64,000 bases of DNA from Planctomycetota bacterium (GCA_016716265.1 JADJWQ010000006.1:3561501-3625500), one strand, 5' to 3'; shown: positions 17,366 through 26,303, counted from the stretch's first letter. Notes: generated by a model not told the origin, from the letters alone. Made by a program: numbers and translations.

Positions 17366-18499
17366 TCAGCCCTCGGGGCCGAACAGCTCGACGATCGCCA
17401 GCTCGGGGCGGCAGAAGAAGCGGATCCGCGGTGCCTGCCCGCGCTCGTGGCCGATGCCGCGGGTGACCAGCACCTGCGCACGGCCGCAGGGGAACAGACC
17501 GCCGGCCGCGACGCGCCGCGGCACGTGGCTGAGCGTCAGCGGCGGACCGAAGCCCGGGACGACGACCTGGCCACCGTGGGTGTGGCCCGCGACGTAGAGC
17601 AGGTCGGCGGTCCACGCGCGCTCCAGCAGCGGGATCGCCGCGTCGGGCGCGTGGCCCATGACGATCGTGAAGCCCTCGAAGCCGTCGTCCACGAACGCGC
17701 GCTGCGGCGTCAGCGGCTCACGCGAGCCGTTCAGCGTCAGCCCGGCGAGCCGCAATGCCGGCACGCCGGGCACGCGCACGACCTCGTCGCGCAGCACGCG
17801 GATCGACGTGCCGGCGAACAGGTCTTCGTACGGGTCGACGTCGCCCATCACCGCGTAGATGCCGAGCGGCGGCGCCAGCGACTCGATCAGCTCGACGAGC
17901 TTCGCCTGCTCGGCGACGAAGCCGGCGCGATCCCCGCGCTGCACGAAGTCGCCGGGCATCAGCACGAGGTCGGGCTGCTGGGCGGCGACCCGCGCGAACA
18001 CGTCGCGCTCGTAGCTGCCGACGGCGTCGGTCTGGATGTCGGCGAGCACCGCGATACGCAGCGGCCGCGGCAGACCGACGAGCGCGTCGGAGCGGATCGC
18101 GTAGTGCGTGACCTCGAGGCGGTACGGCTCGACCAGGTGCGCCCACAGCGACGCGCCGAGCGTCAGCAGTCCGGCGCCGACCATCCCAACTCCGGCCCAG
18201 CGTGGGCCCCGCCGCCAGCGCCGGAGCCCGCGCCACACGGCGAGCGGCGCGACCACGAAGGTCAGCAGGTGCGACCAGAGCCGCAGCACCGCGAAGCCGT
18301 TGCCGAACAGGTGGCTCGTGACGATGCCGCCGACGGCGGCGCAGGCGCCGACCGCGGCGCCACCGACCCACAGCTCACGCAGCGGGTGGCTCGGCCGCGC
18401 GATGCGGAAGGCGACGACCGCGGCGAGCCAGGTCACGACGTCGCAGACCAACACGGTCGCGGCGAGCTTCGGGTAGTCAGGCAGCAGGGGCTCGAACAT
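17366..18499 (-). CDS. Membrane-anchored metallophosphoesterase-like protein, degenerate site
   Basis: The protein has 377 residues: about four N-terminal membrane helices (residues ~8-130), then a calcineurin-like phosphoesterase domain of the YkuE type. The metal motifs are altered. The first is VLADIQTDAVG (DxQ, where DxH is expected), the second MPGDFVQ is acceptable, and the third is VMGDVDPYE where GNH[DE] is expected. The last, VAGHTHGGQ, is intact. Two metal ligands therefore look lost, and catalysis may be changed or absent. It converges with the secreted-protein gene and is divergent from the pirin gene. Two intact paralogues lie at 23814-25767. Confidence 0.82.
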   Translation of the reverse strand: MFEPLLPDYPKLAATVLVCDVVTWLAAVVAFRIARPSHPLRELWVGGAAVGACAAVGGIVTSHLFGNGFAVLRLWSHLLTFVVAPLAVWRGLRRWRRGPRWAGVGMVGAGLLTLGASLWAHLVEPYRLEVTHYAIRSDALVGLPRPLRIAVLADIQTDAVGSYERDVFARVAAQQPDLVLMPGDFVQRGDRAGFVAEQAKLVELIESLAPPLGIYAVMGDVDPYEDLFAGTSIRVLRDEVVRVPGVPALRLAGLTLNGSREPLTPQRAFVDDGFEGFTIVMGHAPDAAIPLLERAWTADLLYVAGHTHGGQVVVPGFGPPLTLSHVPRRVAAGGLFPCGRAQVLVTRGIGHERGQAPRIRFFCRPELAIVELFGPEG

Positions 18500-18787
18500 G
18501 GGTGCGCGCAGCTGGCTTCTTCGGCGAGACGGGGCGCGATGTAAAGCCCCGCGATCGGAACCCGGACGGTTCCCACTGCATCCGCGAGGCGTTCCTCGAC
18601 GCGTCGGCAGCGCCGGCCGCCGCGGCGGCGATCGGTGTCGGCCGGGTCGTCGAGGGTCCCGTTCCGGGACCGCCGGCGACGGTCCCTGCGGCAAGCCCGC
18701 TGCAGCCGGCTCGTCCGTCGCCTTCCCCGCGGCGAGGATCGTCCTAGTCTGCACGCCCGGCTGCACCCCGGCCGCCGAGGACGCCCC

Positions 18788-19486
18788 ATGATCACGAAGC
18801 GCCCCGCCGCCGAACGCGGCATCGTCGACCACGGCTGGCTGCTCGCCCGCCACTCGTTCTCGTTCGCGAGCTACCAGGACCCGCACCACGTGCGCTTCCG
18901 GACGCTGCGCGTCATCAACGAGGACACCGTGCAGCCGGCGCAGGGCTTCGGCACGCACGGCCACGAGGACATGGAGATCCTGACCTACGTGCTCGCCGGC
19001 GCGGTCGAGCACCGCGACAGCATGGGCGAGCACGGGGTGCTGCGGCCCGGCGACGTGCAGGTGATGAGCGCGGGCACCGGCGTGCTGCACAGCGAGGTGA
19101 ACCCGAGCGCGACCGAGCCGCTGCACCTGCTGCAGATCTGGATCTTCCCGGACCGCAAGGGCCACGAGCCGCGCTACGAGGACCGGCATTTCCCCGTCGC
19201 GCGGCGCCAGGATGCGCTGTGTCTGATCGCGAGCGGACGCGCGCAGGACGACGCGCTGCCGATCCACCAGGACGCGCGCGTCTACGCGAGCCTGCTGAGT
19301 GCGGGGAGCGAGCTGCGCCATGCGCTGGCGCCCGGGCGCGGAGCGTGGGTGCAGGTCGCGCGCGGCAGCATCGACGCGAACGGCACCACGCTGACGGCCG
19401 GCGACGGCGCGGCGATCGAGGGCGAGGCCGAGCTGACGATCCGGGCGAACGACGCTGCCGAGCTGCTGCTGTTCGACCTCGCGTGA
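18788..19486 (+). CDS. Pirin family protein (YhhW-like)
   Basis: This 232-residue bicupin has the pirin metal ligands at exactly the positions known from E. coli YhhW: H57 and H59 in FGTHGHEDMEI, H101 and E103 in GVLHSEVNPS. YhhW has quercetin 2,3-dioxygenase activity in vitro, but physiological roles of pirins vary. The ATG at 18788 begins MITKRPAAERG; upstream in-frame sequence is non-coding. A TAGTCT hexamer at 18745-18750 is a possible -10. The 288-base gap to the divergent phosphoesterase gene holds nothing else I recognise. Confidence 0.92.
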   Translation: MITKRPAAERGIVDHGWLLARHSFSFASYQDPHHVRFRTLRVINEDTVQPAQGFGTHGHEDMEILTYVLAGAVEHRDSMGEHGVLRPGDVQVMSAGTGVLHSEVNPSATEPLHLLQIWIFPDRKGHEPRYEDRHFPVARRQDALCLIASGRAQDDALPIHQDARVYASLLSAGSELRHALAPGRGAWVQVARGSIDANGTTLTAGDGAAIEGEAELTIRANDAAELLLFDLA

Positions 19487-19527
19487 GGCCGGGCCTCGCG
19501 ACCGCGCGCTACACTGCGAGCGGACCG

Positions 19528-20076
19528 ATGAACCCACGACTCCTGCTGCTGATCCTGGCGCTCGCGCTGGCCGGGGCCTTGACGTGGTGGCTCCAGAGCC
19601 GCCGACCCGCGGGCGCCGGCGACGCGCCGCCCTCCGCTGCGGCGAGCGACGCGGACGGCGGGCGGGCACCGCGGACCGACGCGGCGGGGGCAGACCAGCC
19701 CGCGAACCCGCCGTTGCGCACCGCGGAGCTGCCGCCGGACGAGCCGCGGGACGGGCGCTCGGTCGCGATCGACCCCGCCAGCGTGCGCGTCGACCCGCAG
19801 ACCGTGCCGGCGCGCGACCGCGTCGCGCTGCCGGACGGCACCTGGGTGCGCCCGCTGAACGACGTCTACGGCCTCGACCACCTCGCGTGGCCGCGCAACG
19901 AGCCGTGGGCACCGATCGTGGGGATCCGCACCGAGCCGAACGGCCAGCGCTGGTACGTGCACGCCGACGGCAGCCGCACCACGATGATCATGATGTGGCG
20001 CGACGACCTCGGTCGCCTCGATCCGGTGCAGCAGCGCTACAAGCCGCACCCGGAGCTCGCACCGGTACGGCGCTAG
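19528..20076 (+). CDS. Small membrane-anchored protein, function unknown
   Basis: The protein has 182 residues. The N-terminus is a single hydrophobic helix (LLLLILALALAGALTWWL) that could be a signal anchor. A Pro/Ala/Asp-rich linker follows, then a compact C-terminal region (ALPDGTWVRPLNDVYGLDHL; NGQRWYVHADGSRTTMIMMW) that I do not recognise. A TACACT hexamer at 19510-19515, 13 bases before the ATG, could be a -10 box, giving a very short leader. The last 89 bases overlap, on the opposite strand, the 3' end of the OppC-like permease gene. Confidence 0.6.
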   Translation: MNPRLLLLILALALAGALTWWLQSRRPAGAGDAPPSAAASDADGGRAPRTDAAGADQPANPPLRTAELPPDEPRDGRSVAIDPASVRVDPQTVPARDRVALPDGTWVRPLNDVYGLDHLAWPRNEPWAPIVGIRTEPNGQRWYVHADGSRTTMIMMWRDDLGRLDPVQQRYKPHPELAPVRR

Positions 20077-21040
20077 CAGGTCGGGTCAGGGCCGGTCGCG
20101 CGCGCCAGGCGTCGGCGAGCGCGTAGAGCGCGATCACGGCGGACGCGAGGGCGAGTGCGGGGAACAGCCACAGGTGCCAGGCACCCGCGTACGCCTGGGC
20201 GCGGCCCTGGTCGAGCATCGCACCCCACGACACCGAGCCCAGCCCGAGGCCGAGCCCGAGGAACGTCAGCGTCGACTCGGCCAGGATCGCTTCCGCGGCC
20301 ACCATCGCGGCGGCGACCAGCACGGGCCCCCGCAGCTCGGGCAGCAGGTGGCGCCGCAGGATACGGAGCGGCCCCTCGCCGAGCCCGCGCGCGGCCTCGA
20401 CGAACGGCCGCTCCCGCAGCGACAGCAGCTCGCCGCGCACGACGCGCGCGAACACCGGCCATTGCACGGCGGCGAGCACGGCGACGACCGTCGGCAATCC
20501 GGGGCCGAGGTAGGTGGCACCGGCCAGCAGCGCGAGCACCGCGGGAAAGCAGGTGAACACCTCGATCCCGCGCGTCGCCACGACGTCGGTCACCGAGCGC
20601 GCCCCGCGCATCCCCGCGAGGCCGCCGATCACGCAACCGACACACGACGACAGCAGCACCGACCCGAACGCGACGAGGAATGCCGTGCTGGCGCCGTGCA
20701 GCAATCGCGCGAGCTGGTCGCGACCGGCGTCGTCCACGCCGAGCGGGTGCGAAGCGGACGGACGATCGAGCGCCTGGCCGGGGAGGACCTCGCCCGGACC
20801 GTACGTCCACGGCGGCATGACCGCCCAATCACCTCCCGACGCGTCCACCGGCAGCTCGGCCCACCAGTCCTTCCAACGGCGGGCGCCGGGTGCCTCGCTG
20901 AAGCCGTCGGTCAATCGCTCCGCGACGGGCCAGCGCAGCACGCCGTCGGCACGAGCGACGATCGGCACGTCATTGGCGAGCCACGGCGCCACGGCACCGA
21001 GCAGTCCCCACGCGAGAACGACGACGGCACCGATGCGCAT
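19988..21040 (-). CDS. ABC transporter permease, OppC/DppC type
   Basis: This 350-residue permease belongs to oligopeptide/nickel-type importers. The EAA loop is readable as EAARGLGEGPLRILRRHLLPE. The segment HPLGVDDAGRDQLARLLHGA, before the second membrane helix, is typical of OppC/DppC. After the first helix there is a longer periplasmic segment than usual (residues ~25-105). The ATG overlaps the stop of the OppB-like gene by one base (TGATG). The Ala/Arg-rich last ~30 residues overlap the opposite gene 19528-20076, so the true end of the functional protein may lie just before. No ATPase or binding-protein gene is nearby. Confidence 0.88.
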   Translation of the reverse strand: MRIGAVVVLAWGLLGAVAPWLANDVPIVARADGVLRWPVAERLTDGFSEAPGARRWKDWWAELPVDASGGDWAVMPPWTYGPGEVLPGQALDRPSASHPLGVDDAGRDQLARLLHGASTAFLVAFGSVLLSSCVGCVIGGLAGMRGARSVTDVVATRGIEVFTCFPAVLALLAGATYLGPGLPTVVAVLAAVQWPVFARVVRGELLSLRERPFVEAARGLGEGPLRILRRHLLPELRGPVLVAAAMVAAEAILAESTLTFLGLGLGLGSVSWGAMLDQGRAQAYAGAWHLWLFPALALASAVIALYALADAWRARPALTRPASAVPVRAPGAACSAAAPDRGDRGRRATS

Positions 21041-22047
21041 CAATCGAACCTCACGCGAGGGTCCCCGAGCCGGTGCAATGCGTCGGAGGCGATCAATCCG
21101 AGCAGCACGATCGCGGAGCCGATGTGCGTCGTCGCGGCGATCGTCGCCACGTCGCGCTGCAGCGCGGCCTGGAATGCGAGCCGTCCGAAGCCGGGCAGCG
21201 AGAACACCTGCTCGATGACCACCGCACCCGTCACGAGCGCCGGCAGGATCGTCCCGAGCTGCGTCCACACCGGTCGTGCAGCGGCGGCCAGCACGCGCTG
21301 GCGCACCGTGCGGGCCGGGGTGCCGAACGCGCGCAGCGTGAACACCCACTCGGCGTCGAGCGCGCGCGCCACCGACTCGCGGAGGAACCGCGCGATCAGG
21401 ATCGCGGGAGTGACCGCGAGCAGCAGCGCCGGGAGCGCGGCGTGCCGAGCGAGGTCGGCGAGCCGCGCGAGCAGCGGCAGGCCGTCCGTGCCCGGCGTCC
21501 GCAGCCCCTTCACGGGCACGCCGCGGAGCCCGAGCCAGCCGATCGCCAGCAGCGCGAGCGTCGCGAGCAGGAACTCGGGCAGGCCGAGCAATCCGAGCAG
21601 CGGCAGCGACACCGCGCGATCGAGCGCGCTGCCCGGCCGCAACCAGCCGGTCGCGACCCCGACGACCGCGCCGAACCCCAGCGCCAGCCCGAGCGCGAGA
21701 CTCGCGATCAGCGCCGAGGTCGCCAGCGCGCGCGCCAGCCGGCGGCGGAACTCCGCGGGCGCCTCGCCCTCGGGCGCGAGGTCGAGCGTCACCGCGCTGC
21801 GCAGCCAGCGGCCGTAGCAGGCGAGGAACGGTCGCCGCGCCCCGGTGGCCGGATCCACCCAGCCGGCACGCTCCCGCAGCGCGCGGACCGCCGAAGCGCG
21901 CGCGGTCTCGCTGCGGAACACGCCGGGGTCCGCCGTCCGGGCGACCGCCGGATCGAGCGGGGCGAGCGCGAGCAGCGCGGCGGTCGCCATGCTGATGCCG
22001 AGCAGACTGACCGCGGCCCACGCGAGGCGTTGCAGGAGCCAGCGCAT
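21040..22047 (-). CDS. ABC transporter permease, OppB/DppB type
   Basis: This 335-residue partner of the OppC-like permease starts MRWLLQRLAWAAVSLLGISM, a classic OppB N-terminus. The EAA-like segment reads LRAFGTPARTVRQRVL, and the C-terminal VIEQVFSLPGFGRLAFQAAL is highly characteristic. Together the pair would form the membrane channel of a peptide or metal-chelate importer, or possibly of a microcin C-type exporter such as YejBEF. An upstream in-frame ATG at 22164 gives a charged, non-conserved extension and was not chosen. The promoter should lie in the 234 bases shared with the divergent gene at 22282. Confidence 0.9.
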   Translation of the reverse strand: MRWLLQRLAWAAVSLLGISMATAALLALAPLDPAVARTADPGVFRSETARASAVRALRERAGWVDPATGARRPFLACYGRWLRSAVTLDLAPEGEAPAEFRRRLARALATSALIASLALGLALGFGAVVGVATGWLRPGSALDRAVSLPLLGLLGLPEFLLATLALLAIGWLGLRGVPVKGLRTPGTDGLPLLARLADLARHAALPALLLAVTPAILIARFLRESVARALDAEWVFTLRAFGTPARTVRQRVLAAAARPVWTQLGTILPALVTGAVVIEQVFSLPGFGRLAFQAALQRDVATIAATTHIGSAIVLLGLIASDALHRLGDPRVRFD

Positions 22048-22281
22048 GTCGGTCGCGCCATGCTCGCCCGGCGCCGCGGGCGGCGCCAGAGCGGCGGGCG
22101 CAACCCGGCCGTGCGGCCGAGACCCCGATCTCGCGAAAGAACGACCCCGGCGCACTCGATACACTGGCGAGACACGGGTGGCTCAGGAACCCAGGACCCC
22201 GCGATCCGGCGGGTCGCCGACCCTGGAGGGATCGACGGCCGGGACCCGGCGGGTCGCACCGACCGAACCGAGAGAGCAACG

Positions 22282-22692
22282 ATGTCCGACACCTCTCCCC
22301 CGCAGGCCGACCCGGCCGAGAGCCTCGATGCGGCGCAAGTCGACGACGCCACCAACGCGAGCGATGCGGCGGAGAACGCCGCGCCGAAGAAGCCGTTCGA
22401 GCCGATCCTCGAGGACCAGTCGTTCCACGAGATGCTGAAGTCGCACCTCGGCAAGATCTTCCTCGTCGCGACGCCGGAATCGTTCGAGGAGACCGGCCTC
22501 AGCCCGCAGATCACGGCCGGCTGGTACAAGGCCAAGCTGGTCGGGCTCGGGCGTGACTACCTGATCGTCGCGACCGAGTTCCACCACGGCCTCGGCAAGC
22601 ACGCGACCAAGGAGCCCTGCAACCAGTACATTCCGATCTCGCACATCAAGCGGATCAGCCTGATGCGCAGGGAGCGGCTGCTCCATCTGTGA
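22282..22692 (+). CDS. Small conserved-looking protein, function unknown
   Basis: The protein has 136 residues: an acidic, disordered N-terminus (residues 1-45, rich in Asp, Ala and Glu), then a compact globular domain (FHEMLKSHLGKIFLVATPES; GLGRDYLIVATEFHHGLGKH; YIPISHIKRISLMRRERLLH). The second half resembles Sm/Hfq-like or SHOCT-free beta barrels, but I cannot assign a family. A TACACT hexamer at 22160-22165 may be its -10 box. It sits alone, upstream of an esterase gene on the same strand. Confidence 0.6.
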   Translation: MSDTSPPQADPAESLDAAQVDDATNASDAAENAAPKKPFEPILEDQSFHEMLKSHLGKIFLVATPESFEETGLSPQITAGWYKAKLVGLGRDYLIVATEFHHGLGKHATKEPCNQYIPISHIKRISLMRRERLLHL

Positions 22693-22748
22693 GCCGCGGG
22701 TCCGGTGGGGCCCGCCGGCTCGGACGACACCGACCCGAGGGGCCTCCG

Positions 22749-23807
22749 ATGCACGGATCGTCACGACTCGCGATTCTCCTCGCCCTGTGGGCCGCGCTCG
22801 GGCCGGGGCGCGCCCCGGCCCAGGAGCTCCCGCCGATCAAGGTGGTCGTGCTCGCCGGCCAGTCGAACATGGAGGGCAAGGCCCGCAATACGCTGTTCGA
22901 CCACCAGGCGACCGCCGAGGAGACCGCGCCGCTGTTCGCACACCTGCGCGACGGTGACCGCTGGATCACTCGGGACGACGTGTTCGTGTCGTTCCTCGAC
23001 CGCGCCGGGCCGCTGACCATCGGCTACGGCTCACCGGGGCGCACCGGCGTGGAGCTGGAGCTCGGGACCGTGCTCGGCGACCGGTTCGACGAGCCGGTCC
23101 TGCTGATCAAGACCGCATGGGGAGGGCACTCGCTCTACCGCGACTTCCGCCCGCCGTCGGCCGGGCTGCCCCCCGACGAGGCGCTCGACGTAGAGCTCGG
23201 GCAGGCCCGTGACCGCGTCCGGCAGCGCAACGAATCGCAGCACCGCGACGATCCACTGCCGACGCTGGACGAGATCCGCTCCGCCTACGGCCGCTCGTAT
23301 CGTGCGATGCTCGCCGAGGTCCACCGCGTGCTCGACGGTCGCGATGCGCTGTTCCCGCAGCTCGCGGGGCGCGAGGCCGAGCTCGTGGGCTTCGTGTGGT
23401 TCCAGGGCTGGAACGACCAGTACGGTGGCGCCGAGACCGAGTACGAGGCGAACCTCGTGCATCTGATCCACGACGTGCGTCGCGACCTCGGGCGCCCCGC
23501 ATTGCCGGTCGTCATCGGCGTGATGGGCCAGAACGGCTCGAAGCCGGCGGCGCGCGCGATGAAGGTGATCCAGGACGCGCAGCTCGCGGTCGGTGCGCGC
23601 CCGGAATTCGCAGGCAATGTCGTCAGCGTGCGCACCGACGAGCTCGTCGATACCGCGGCGGAGCAGCTCTATCCGACCTGGCGCGAGAACACCGAGCGAT
23701 GGGAGCAGGTCGGCTCGGATCACGCCTACCACTACCTCGGCAGCGCGATCTGGATGCTCCGCATCGGCCACGCGTTCGGAGACGCGCTGGTCGGCATGCT
23801 GGACTGA
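22749..23807 (+). CDS. Sialate O-acetylesterase-like SGNH hydrolase (SASA family)
   Basis: This 352-residue exported hydrolase has a signal peptide (RLAILLALWAALGPGRAPAQ), then the family motif VVLAGQSNMEGKA with nucleophile S39. LLIKTAWGGHSLY and FVWFQGWNDQYGG carry further SGNH blocks, and SDHAYHYLGSA near the end supplies the Asp-His pair. Related enzymes remove acetyl groups from sialic acids or plant polysaccharides and are abundant in polysaccharide-degrading planctomycetes. The actual substrate is unknown. The gene lies 56 bases after the 22282 gene and converges with a phosphoesterase gene 6 bases away. Confidence 0.88.
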   Translation: MHGSSRLAILLALWAALGPGRAPAQELPPIKVVVLAGQSNMEGKARNTLFDHQATAEETAPLFAHLRDGDRWITRDDVFVSFLDRAGPLTIGYGSPGRTGVELELGTVLGDRFDEPVLLIKTAWGGHSLYRDFRPPSAGLPPDEALDVELGQARDRVRQRNESQHRDDPLPTLDEIRSAYGRSYRAMLAEVHRVLDGRDALFPQLAGREAELVGFVWFQGWNDQYGGAETEYEANLVHLIHDVRRDLGRPALPVVIGVMGQNGSKPAARAMKVIQDAQLAVGARPEFAGNVVSVRTDELVDTAAEQLYPTWRENTERWEQVGSDHAYHYLGSAIWMLRIGHAFGDALVGMLD

Positions 23808-23813
23808 TGCGCG

Positions 23814-24761
23814 CTACGGGCTCGACTCGATCCGCACGAGCGTGATCTCGCAGCGCGAGCCGACGCGGATCGGCAGCAGCGTGACGCCGCAGCCGCGGCT
23901 GACCCACAGGCGGCCGGGGTGCCCCTCGACGCGGTGCTCGCCCTCGACGAAGCGGTGGGCGGTGTGCGCGATCACCGCGCGGCCGAGGACCTTGATCTGA
24001 CCACCGTGCGTGTGGCCGCTCAGCACGAGGTCGACGCCGTGCGTCGCGAGCTCGGGGAAGTGGTCGGGCTGGTGGGCGAGCATCACCGTCGGCTCACCTG
24101 GCGCGCGCCCCCACAACGCGCGCCGCACGTCGGGGCGCCCGTCGGTCAGGTCGTCGACCCCGCCGAGCCACAGGCTCGCACCGCCGTGGGACAGCCGCGC
24201 ACCGCAGTTCGCGAGCACGCGTACGCCGCGCGCCTGCAGGAAGTCCTGCCACGCCCCCATGTCGGGGAACCAGCGGTGGTCGTGGTTGCCGGCGACCGCG
24301 TAGACCCCGAGCGGCGCCTTCAGCTCCTGGAGCGGACCGTCGTACAGCCCGAGCTCGACGGGGCGCGAGTTGATCAGATCGCCACCGAGGCAGACGACGT
24401 CGGGCCGCAGCGCGAGCGCGCGCGCGAACAGCGCGCGGAGCTCGTCGCGGCCACCGAACGCTCCGGCGTGCAGGTCGCTGAGGAACGCGATCCGCAGACC
24501 CGCGAGGCCGGCGTGGCGCCGGTCGACGCGCAGCGGCACGTGCGTGACCTCGAGCCGCCTGAGGCTGGCCTCGCGCAGCCGACGCATCGCGCCGATACCG
24601 CCGAGCAGGCGGTTCAGCGGCACCGTCGCCAGGTCGAACAGCTCCTGCAGCAGCCCGCGCCGGGGGCGCACGCCGTTCCGCAGCCGACCGGGTGCCGGCA
24701 CGACCACGGCGGCCGGGCCGGACAGGGCATCGGGGACGCGCTGGAGCTCGAGCAGGGACAT
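23814..24761 (-). CDS. Calcineurin-like metallophosphoesterase (YaeI/YkuE type)
   Basis: The protein has 315 residues. All five metal motifs are intact: AFLSDLHAGAFGG, CLGGDLINS, AVAGNHDHRWF, MLAHQPDHF and LSGHTHGGQIKV. The relatives YaeI and YkuE hydrolyse phosphodiester or lipid A-type substrates at the membrane. There is no obvious signal peptide; the N-terminal ~60 residues are amphipathic. The start is the ATG before SLLELQRVPD; an alternative start further upstream would add a poorly conserved basic stretch. It is tandem with a paralogue 100 bases upstream, suggesting a local duplication. Confidence 0.88.
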   Translation of the reverse strand: MSLLELQRVPDALSGPAAVVVPAPGRLRNGVRPRRGLLQELFDLATVPLNRLLGGIGAMRRLREASLRRLEVTHVPLRVDRRHAGLAGLRIAFLSDLHAGAFGGRDELRALFARALALRPDVVCLGGDLINSRPVELGLYDGPLQELKAPLGVYAVAGNHDHRWFPDMGAWQDFLQARGVRVLANCGARLSHGGASLWLGGVDDLTDGRPDVRRALWGRAPGEPTVMLAHQPDHFPELATHGVDLVLSGHTHGGQIKVLGRAVIAHTAHRFVEGEHRVEGHPGRLWVSRGCGVTLLPIRVGSRCEITLVRIESSP

Positions 24762-24861
24762 CGGTGTCGAGGAACTCGGCAGTCTGCCGACCGTGCCCTG
24801 AGGGAATCCCGTAGCCCCGATCGGACGGTGACGAAGAACGCAGCACTTCGGCAGCGGCGCG

Positions 24862-25767
24862 TCACCTGCCGGCAGCCGCGCGGGTCGCCCCGGCAACGAA
24901 GCGCACGATGACGACCTCGGGCCGGGCGCCGATGCGCAGCGGGACGATCGATGCCCCGATGCCGCGGCCGACGTACAGCGTCGAGTCACCGAGCCGGTGC
25001 GCGCCGCGGTGGTGACCGTCCTGCGAATGGCTCAGCAGCGGCCGACCCCACAGCGCGAGCTGGCCGCCGTGGGTATGCCCGGACAGCACGAGGTCGACGC
25101 CGAGCGCCGCGAGCTCGCCGAACAGGTCCGGGTGGTGCGACAGGCACACGGCCGTCTCGCGCGGGTCGCGCGACGCCAGTGCGGCGGCGGGCCGCGGTGC
25201 GCCCTCGGTCAGATCGTCGACCCCGCACACCCACAGCGGGCTGGCATTGCGGACCAGCCGGACGCCACGGTCGCGCAGGGTGACCACACCGAGGTCGCCG
25301 AGCCGCGTCTCGGTAACGCGCACGTCCGCCGCGTCGAACCGCTCGTGGTTGCCGGGCACCGCGAACACGTGCGGGACGTCGCGCAGGCGCCGCAGCGGCC
25401 GTGTCAACAGCTCGATCTCCCGCCGGCGCGTGTGCACGAGGTCGCCACCCAGCAGGACCAGCTCAGGCCGGCGCTCGGCGACGGCGGCGAGCAGCCCATC
25501 GAGCTCGCGCTCGTGGAGGAAGCTCCCGGCGTGCAGGTCCGACAGGAACACCGCCGTCGCACCGGCCCAGCCCCGCGACGCCTCACGCAGCTCGAGCCCG
25601 GTCGCCGTCCACTGAAGGCCGCGCGCCAGCTGCAAGCGATACAGCCAACGACATACCGGAACCGCATCGAGCACGCGATTGCCGCAGGCGACCCCGCGCG
25701 CCACCCAGCGCTTCCAGGCCGGCACCTGCCCCGAGAACCACGCGTCGCGGCGGGCCGGCACCCTCAT
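24862..25767 (-). CDS. Calcineurin-like metallophosphoesterase, paralogue
   Basis: The protein has 301 residues with intact metal motifs: VFLSDLHAGSFLH, LLGGDLVHTRR, AVPGNHERFD, CLSHHPDLF and LSGHTHGGQLAL. It resembles the downstream paralogue in order and spacing. The ATG at 25767 overlaps the stop of the TOPRIM-like gene (ATGA). It may therefore be co-expressed with the ATPase/TOPRIM pair, even though it looks like an ordinary high-G+C core gene. Substrate unknown. Confidence 0.86.
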   Translation of the reverse strand: MRVPARRDAWFSGQVPAWKRWVARGVACGNRVLDAVPVCRWLYRLQLARGLQWTATGLELREASRGWAGATAVFLSDLHAGSFLHERELDGLLAAVAERRPELVLLGGDLVHTRRREIELLTRPLRRLRDVPHVFAVPGNHERFDAADVRVTETRLGDLGVVTLRDRGVRLVRNASPLWVCGVDDLTEGAPRPAAALASRDPRETAVCLSHHPDLFGELAALGVDLVLSGHTHGGQLALWGRPLLSHSQDGHHRGAHRLGDSTLYVGRGIGASIVPLRIGARPEVVIVRFVAGATRAAAGR

Positions 25768-26303
25768 CGCTCCAGGATCGTCACCACGCGCCGGAACTCG
25801 CGACAGGCATCCTGCAGCGAGTCGGGTGTCTCGGGAGCCAGAACTCCGGAATCGCACGCCGCCTTCAGAGCTCCGACCGCGGGTCGGCAATCGCGCTCAC
25901 GGCGGAGCTTCGGGTAGCGCGTCGAATCGTCCACCGCATGCCCGCTCAGCCAGTGGATCCAGGTCTCGATGTTCCGCTCCGGGACGAGCAACGCGACCGG
26001 ATCGGCCGGGGTCGGCATCTCGTCGGCGGGGCACAGCTCCGTGAGATAGCGACGCCGGGCTTCCACGGAATGCCCGTCGGCGTCAACGACGACCAGCAAC
26101 CCGGCCCGAGCGCCCTGCTTGCGGATCGACGCCACCTCGTTTGCGAGCTGCGCCCGCACGCCTGCGTGCCCTGGCCCCAGGACGAGTCGAGACTCGCGCA
26201 TCCTGGGGTTCGCCATCTTCTTCAGGAAGTGATGCACGAACGCGTAGTGCTGCCTGTCTTCACACAGCACGACCCAGCTGACCCGCCGAGTCACAGAGCC
26301 CAC
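25764..26303 (-). CDS. TOPRIM-like protein paired with an AAA ATPase
   Basis: The protein has 179 residues. It begins with SWVVLCEDRQHYAFVHHFLK, in which a glutamate follows a hydrophobic strand. Then come LLVVVDADGHSVEARRRYL (DxD after a strand) and LVPERNIETWIHWLSG. This order of Glu, Asp-x-Asp and a following acidic helix is that of TOPRIM-type nuclease or DUF4276/RloB-like proteins that accompany SMC-like ATPases. The likely start is a GTG at 26303, overlapping the ATPase gene by 13 bases; no other good start precedes the conserved strand. G+C is visibly lower than in neighbouring genes. Nuclease activity is inferred, not shown. Confidence 0.72.
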   Translation of the reverse strand: MGSVTRRVSWVVLCEDRQHYAFVHHFLKKMANPRMRESRLVLGPGHAGVRAQLANEVASIRKQGARAGLLVVVDADGHSVEARRRYLTELCPADEMPTPADPVALLVPERNIETWIHWLSGHAVDDSTRYPKLRRERDCRPAVGALKAACDSGVLAPETPDSLQDACREFRRVVTILER

